A stretch of DNA of 7,213 nt, taken from the NCBI GenBank assembly GCA_030630935.1, contig DAOVMD010000149.1:1-7213 (forward strand), in the 5' to 3' direction. This document shows, in pieces, positions 5,631 through 7,213 of this stretch; within the stretch, counting starts at the first letter, position 1; the number at the start of each line of letters is the position of its first letter. Under the pieces are notes generated by a model, which had not been told where the DNA came from, searched no databases, and saw only the letters and a list, made by a program, of their open reading frames with translations. This stretch comes from Candidatus Mcinerneyibacteriota bacterium. GTDB taxonomy: Bacteria > AUK180 > JAQVHJ01. A program made the position numbers and the translations under genes.

Positions 5631-7213
5631 TTATTCCCCAAGCTCTAACATTTTCTTTGCCCTTATAATTCCGCGTTTAGCACTGTAGTTTAAAGGATCC
5701 AGTTTTAAAACTTCTTCCCACTTCTCAATTGCTTCTTTATACTCTCCCTTTGTATAAAACTCAAGTCCTTCTTTATAGAGTTCAAGAACCTTCTCACTTT
5801 CAAATTCTTCGTGAGTTGTGTTAAGGCGATTAATAAGATCAATCTTCTTAATTACAATTGCATTATCAGGATGAAGGTCCTTTATATTCTCAAGTTTTTC
5901 CAAAGCAGAATCCAAATCACCGGCATCAATCTCTTCCGATGCTTCAATATAAACTTCCAGCATTTTAATTTTCTTCTTATTCATCTGGCTTTCAAGTATA
6001 ATTGATTCGGAACCTTGGTCAAGCTGTTTATAATAATCTGTTAAATCACTTAGAAAACGCAGAGCATCTGCATTATTAGTGTCATAATTAAAAATTACTG
6101 CTAAATGCGCAAGAACATCTGAAAAGTTTTTCTCTTTATATGCTGTCTGCACCTTATTCAGTTCATCTGTAATAAGTGCTCGTTTCTTCCCGAGTACTTC
6201 AAGTAACCCATTCTCAGCGTCCTTATTCTCAGGGTCAAGTTTCTGGACCTGCTGATACTGGTACTCAGCAAGTTTATACTCACCAGTTTCAAGAAAACCC
6301 TGACCTTCCGAAAGGTATTTATTGACTTCCCGGAAACGCTGGTTAGTCTTCCATTTCTCATATAAGAGATCCTTTGCATCATCAAGTAAATTCTGAACAT
6401 CTCGGTCATCAGGATACTCTTCGAGAATTAATCTATAATAAAATATTGCTTCATAATAATCTTCAAAATTCTTCGCATCTTTTGCCTTCTGAAGGAGGTC
6501 ATCCCGGTTGATTTTGAGCTTACCCGAGGTATCTTTATCTTCGGAATCTTTTGGGGGTTTATAAGGGATATATGAAAAACTCTTCCTGTAACCAATGGTG
6601 AAAAATGAATCAAAAGAATAATCATCATAAGTATAACCTGCTTCAAATCCATGACAATTATATTTAACAGAAACCGATTTCAAATAATCCCTTGAATAGC
6701 CAAGGTTAACCTGAAAATTTTTATAAAAATTCATATTCAGAAGAAATATCTTATAGTCTTTATCTGAAACATATTCATAACCCAAACCGCAATTAAAGTG
6801 ATTCATTAATTTTATGTTATACTTAATTCCAAAAATCGACGTCATTTTATATAGATAATCTGTTAAATAATATGAGTCAAGTGAACCGTCAAGCCAAAGG
6901 TAAGTTCGATGATCAAATGAAAATATTGGTTCAAGAATATTATTTAATGTGTATGCAAAAGTGAAATTCCCTAAAAAATCCTTGCGGTTTCCAAAGTCCG
7001 AAATTACGCCAAGATTTAATGCAGGTAAATGCCGATGCAAAGAAATATTTATTAATTTTAAATTTGCTCCAAATTTAATGTTATTTATTGTTAAATTAGG
7101 TGCGTATGAAATTGCAATAACTTTTTCCTTAAAGTAATAAGTATCTGAATCCCAATCCCGCTTGCTAGTGCCATTACTAAAACAACCAAAACCCCAAGTG
7201 CCATTGTATTGAG
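5631..7213 (-). CDS. PorV/UPF0164-like outer-membrane barrel protein with C-terminal TPR repeats (5' end beyond the window)
   Basis: The frame is open to the right edge, giving 526 visible residues. A TTG at 7040 could be read as a start, but the 57 codons upstream of it continue the same protein, for example VIAISYAPNL and IKFGANLKLI. Visible residues 1 to about 217 are rich in alternating aromatic/hydrophobic strands with Y/F-ending turns (GLGYEY, NLGYSRDYL, AGYTYDDYSF, FTIGYRKSF), as in PorV/UPF0164-type barrels. A charged proline-containing linker (about 216-238) leads to at least five TPR units near 246-282, 300-337, 354-390, 423-459 and 477-513. The last, with GLEFYTKGEYKEAIEKWEEV and KLDP, is the clearest. 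The likely site is the outer membrane with the TPR part in the periplasm; no signal peptide can be seen because the N-terminus is missing. It ends 5 bases before the partner-switch gene, so the two are co-transcribed and may share a signalling or envelope task. The TPR call is firm; the barrel family is less certain. Confidence 0.85.
   Translation of the reverse strand, partial: QYNGTWGFGCFSNGTSKRDWDSDTYYFKEKVIAISYAPNLTINNIKFGANLKLINISLHRHLPALNLGVISDFGNRKDFLGNFTFAYTLNNILEPIFSFDHRTYLWLDGSLDSYYLTDYLYKMTSIFGIKYNIKLMNHFNCGLGYEYVSDKDYKIFLLNMNFYKNFQVNLGYSRDYLKSVSVKYNCHGFEAGYTYDDYSFDSFFTIGYRKSFSYIPYKPPKDSEDKDTSGKLKINRDDLLQKAKDAKNFEDYYEAIFYYRLILEEYPDDRDVQNLLDDAKDLLYEKWKTNQRFREVNKYLSEGQGFLETGEYKLAEYQYQQVQKLDPENKDAENGLLEVLGKKRALITDELNKVQTAYKEKNFSDVLAHLAVIFNYDTNNADALRFLSDLTDYYKQLDQGSESIILESQMNKKKIKMLEVYIEASEEIDAGDLDSALEKLENIKDLHPDNAIVIKKIDLINRLNTTHEEFESEKVLELYKEGLEFYTKGEYKEAIEKWEEVLKLDPLNYSAKRGIIRAKKMLELGE
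5635..5639 (-). promoter_or_regulatory. Shine-Dalgarno GGGGA for the GTG start of the partner-switch protein
   Basis: The minus strand reads GGGGA, 9 bases, GTG (5625). It overlaps the end of the TPR gene, whose TAA lies 5 bases before the GTG. This supports the GTG over the internal ATG at 5592, which has only a weak GAG-type match upstream. Confidence 0.5.

Noticed and set aside
6158-6652. Two open frames on the minus strand (6158-6409 and 6428-6652)
   Set aside because: They lie inside the TPR gene in another frame, have no ribosome sites I can see, and their peptides show no domain pattern; they are shadows.

Overview
The window comes from an AT-rich bacterial chromosome. Every gene I can support lies on the minus strand, so transcription runs from high to low coordinates. 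A predicted outer-membrane barrel/TPR protein and a two-membrane-segment sensor phosphatase suggest a diderm (Gram-negative-type) cell. SpoIIE/RsbW/STAS partner-switching genes together with a PorV/UPF0164-like protein are reminiscent of the FCB group, spirochaetes or one of the uncultured candidate phyla. This placement is a low-confidence inference; there is no rRNA or marker gene here.

The right half (7213 to 3382) is one transcription unit. First comes a gene open at the right edge that encodes a beta-barrel-like N-terminal part and at least five TPR units. Five bases later, starting at GTG, is a 747-residue membrane protein. It combines an N-terminal RsbW-type ATPase/kinase domain, two membrane segments around a sensor domain, HAMP, a complete SpoIIE/PP2C phosphatase, and a C-terminal helix-turn-helix-like tail.

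The middle (3381 to 2715) is a non-coding spacer of about 660 bases, unusually rich in inverted repeats. It holds two hairpins just after the phosphatase stop, a cluster of GC-rich palindromes at 3112-3263, a perfect 40-bp palindrome at 2979-3018, and a candidate promoter for the next unit at 2747-2775.

The left part (2714 to 1) is a second, very compact unit: a small STAS-domain anti-sigma-factor antagonist, a molybdenum-subunit protein of the xanthine dehydrogenase family, and the first 27 codons of a second STAS-domain protein that runs off the left edge. Stop-to-start gaps are 2 and 3 bases.

Working model (inference): the membrane protein senses a periplasmic signal and sets the phosphorylation state of one or both STAS proteins, using opposing kinase and phosphatase domains in one chain. 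The most unusual features are a molybdo-hydroxylase gene held tightly between two STAS genes, and the kinase-sensor-phosphatase-HTH layout of the switch protein.
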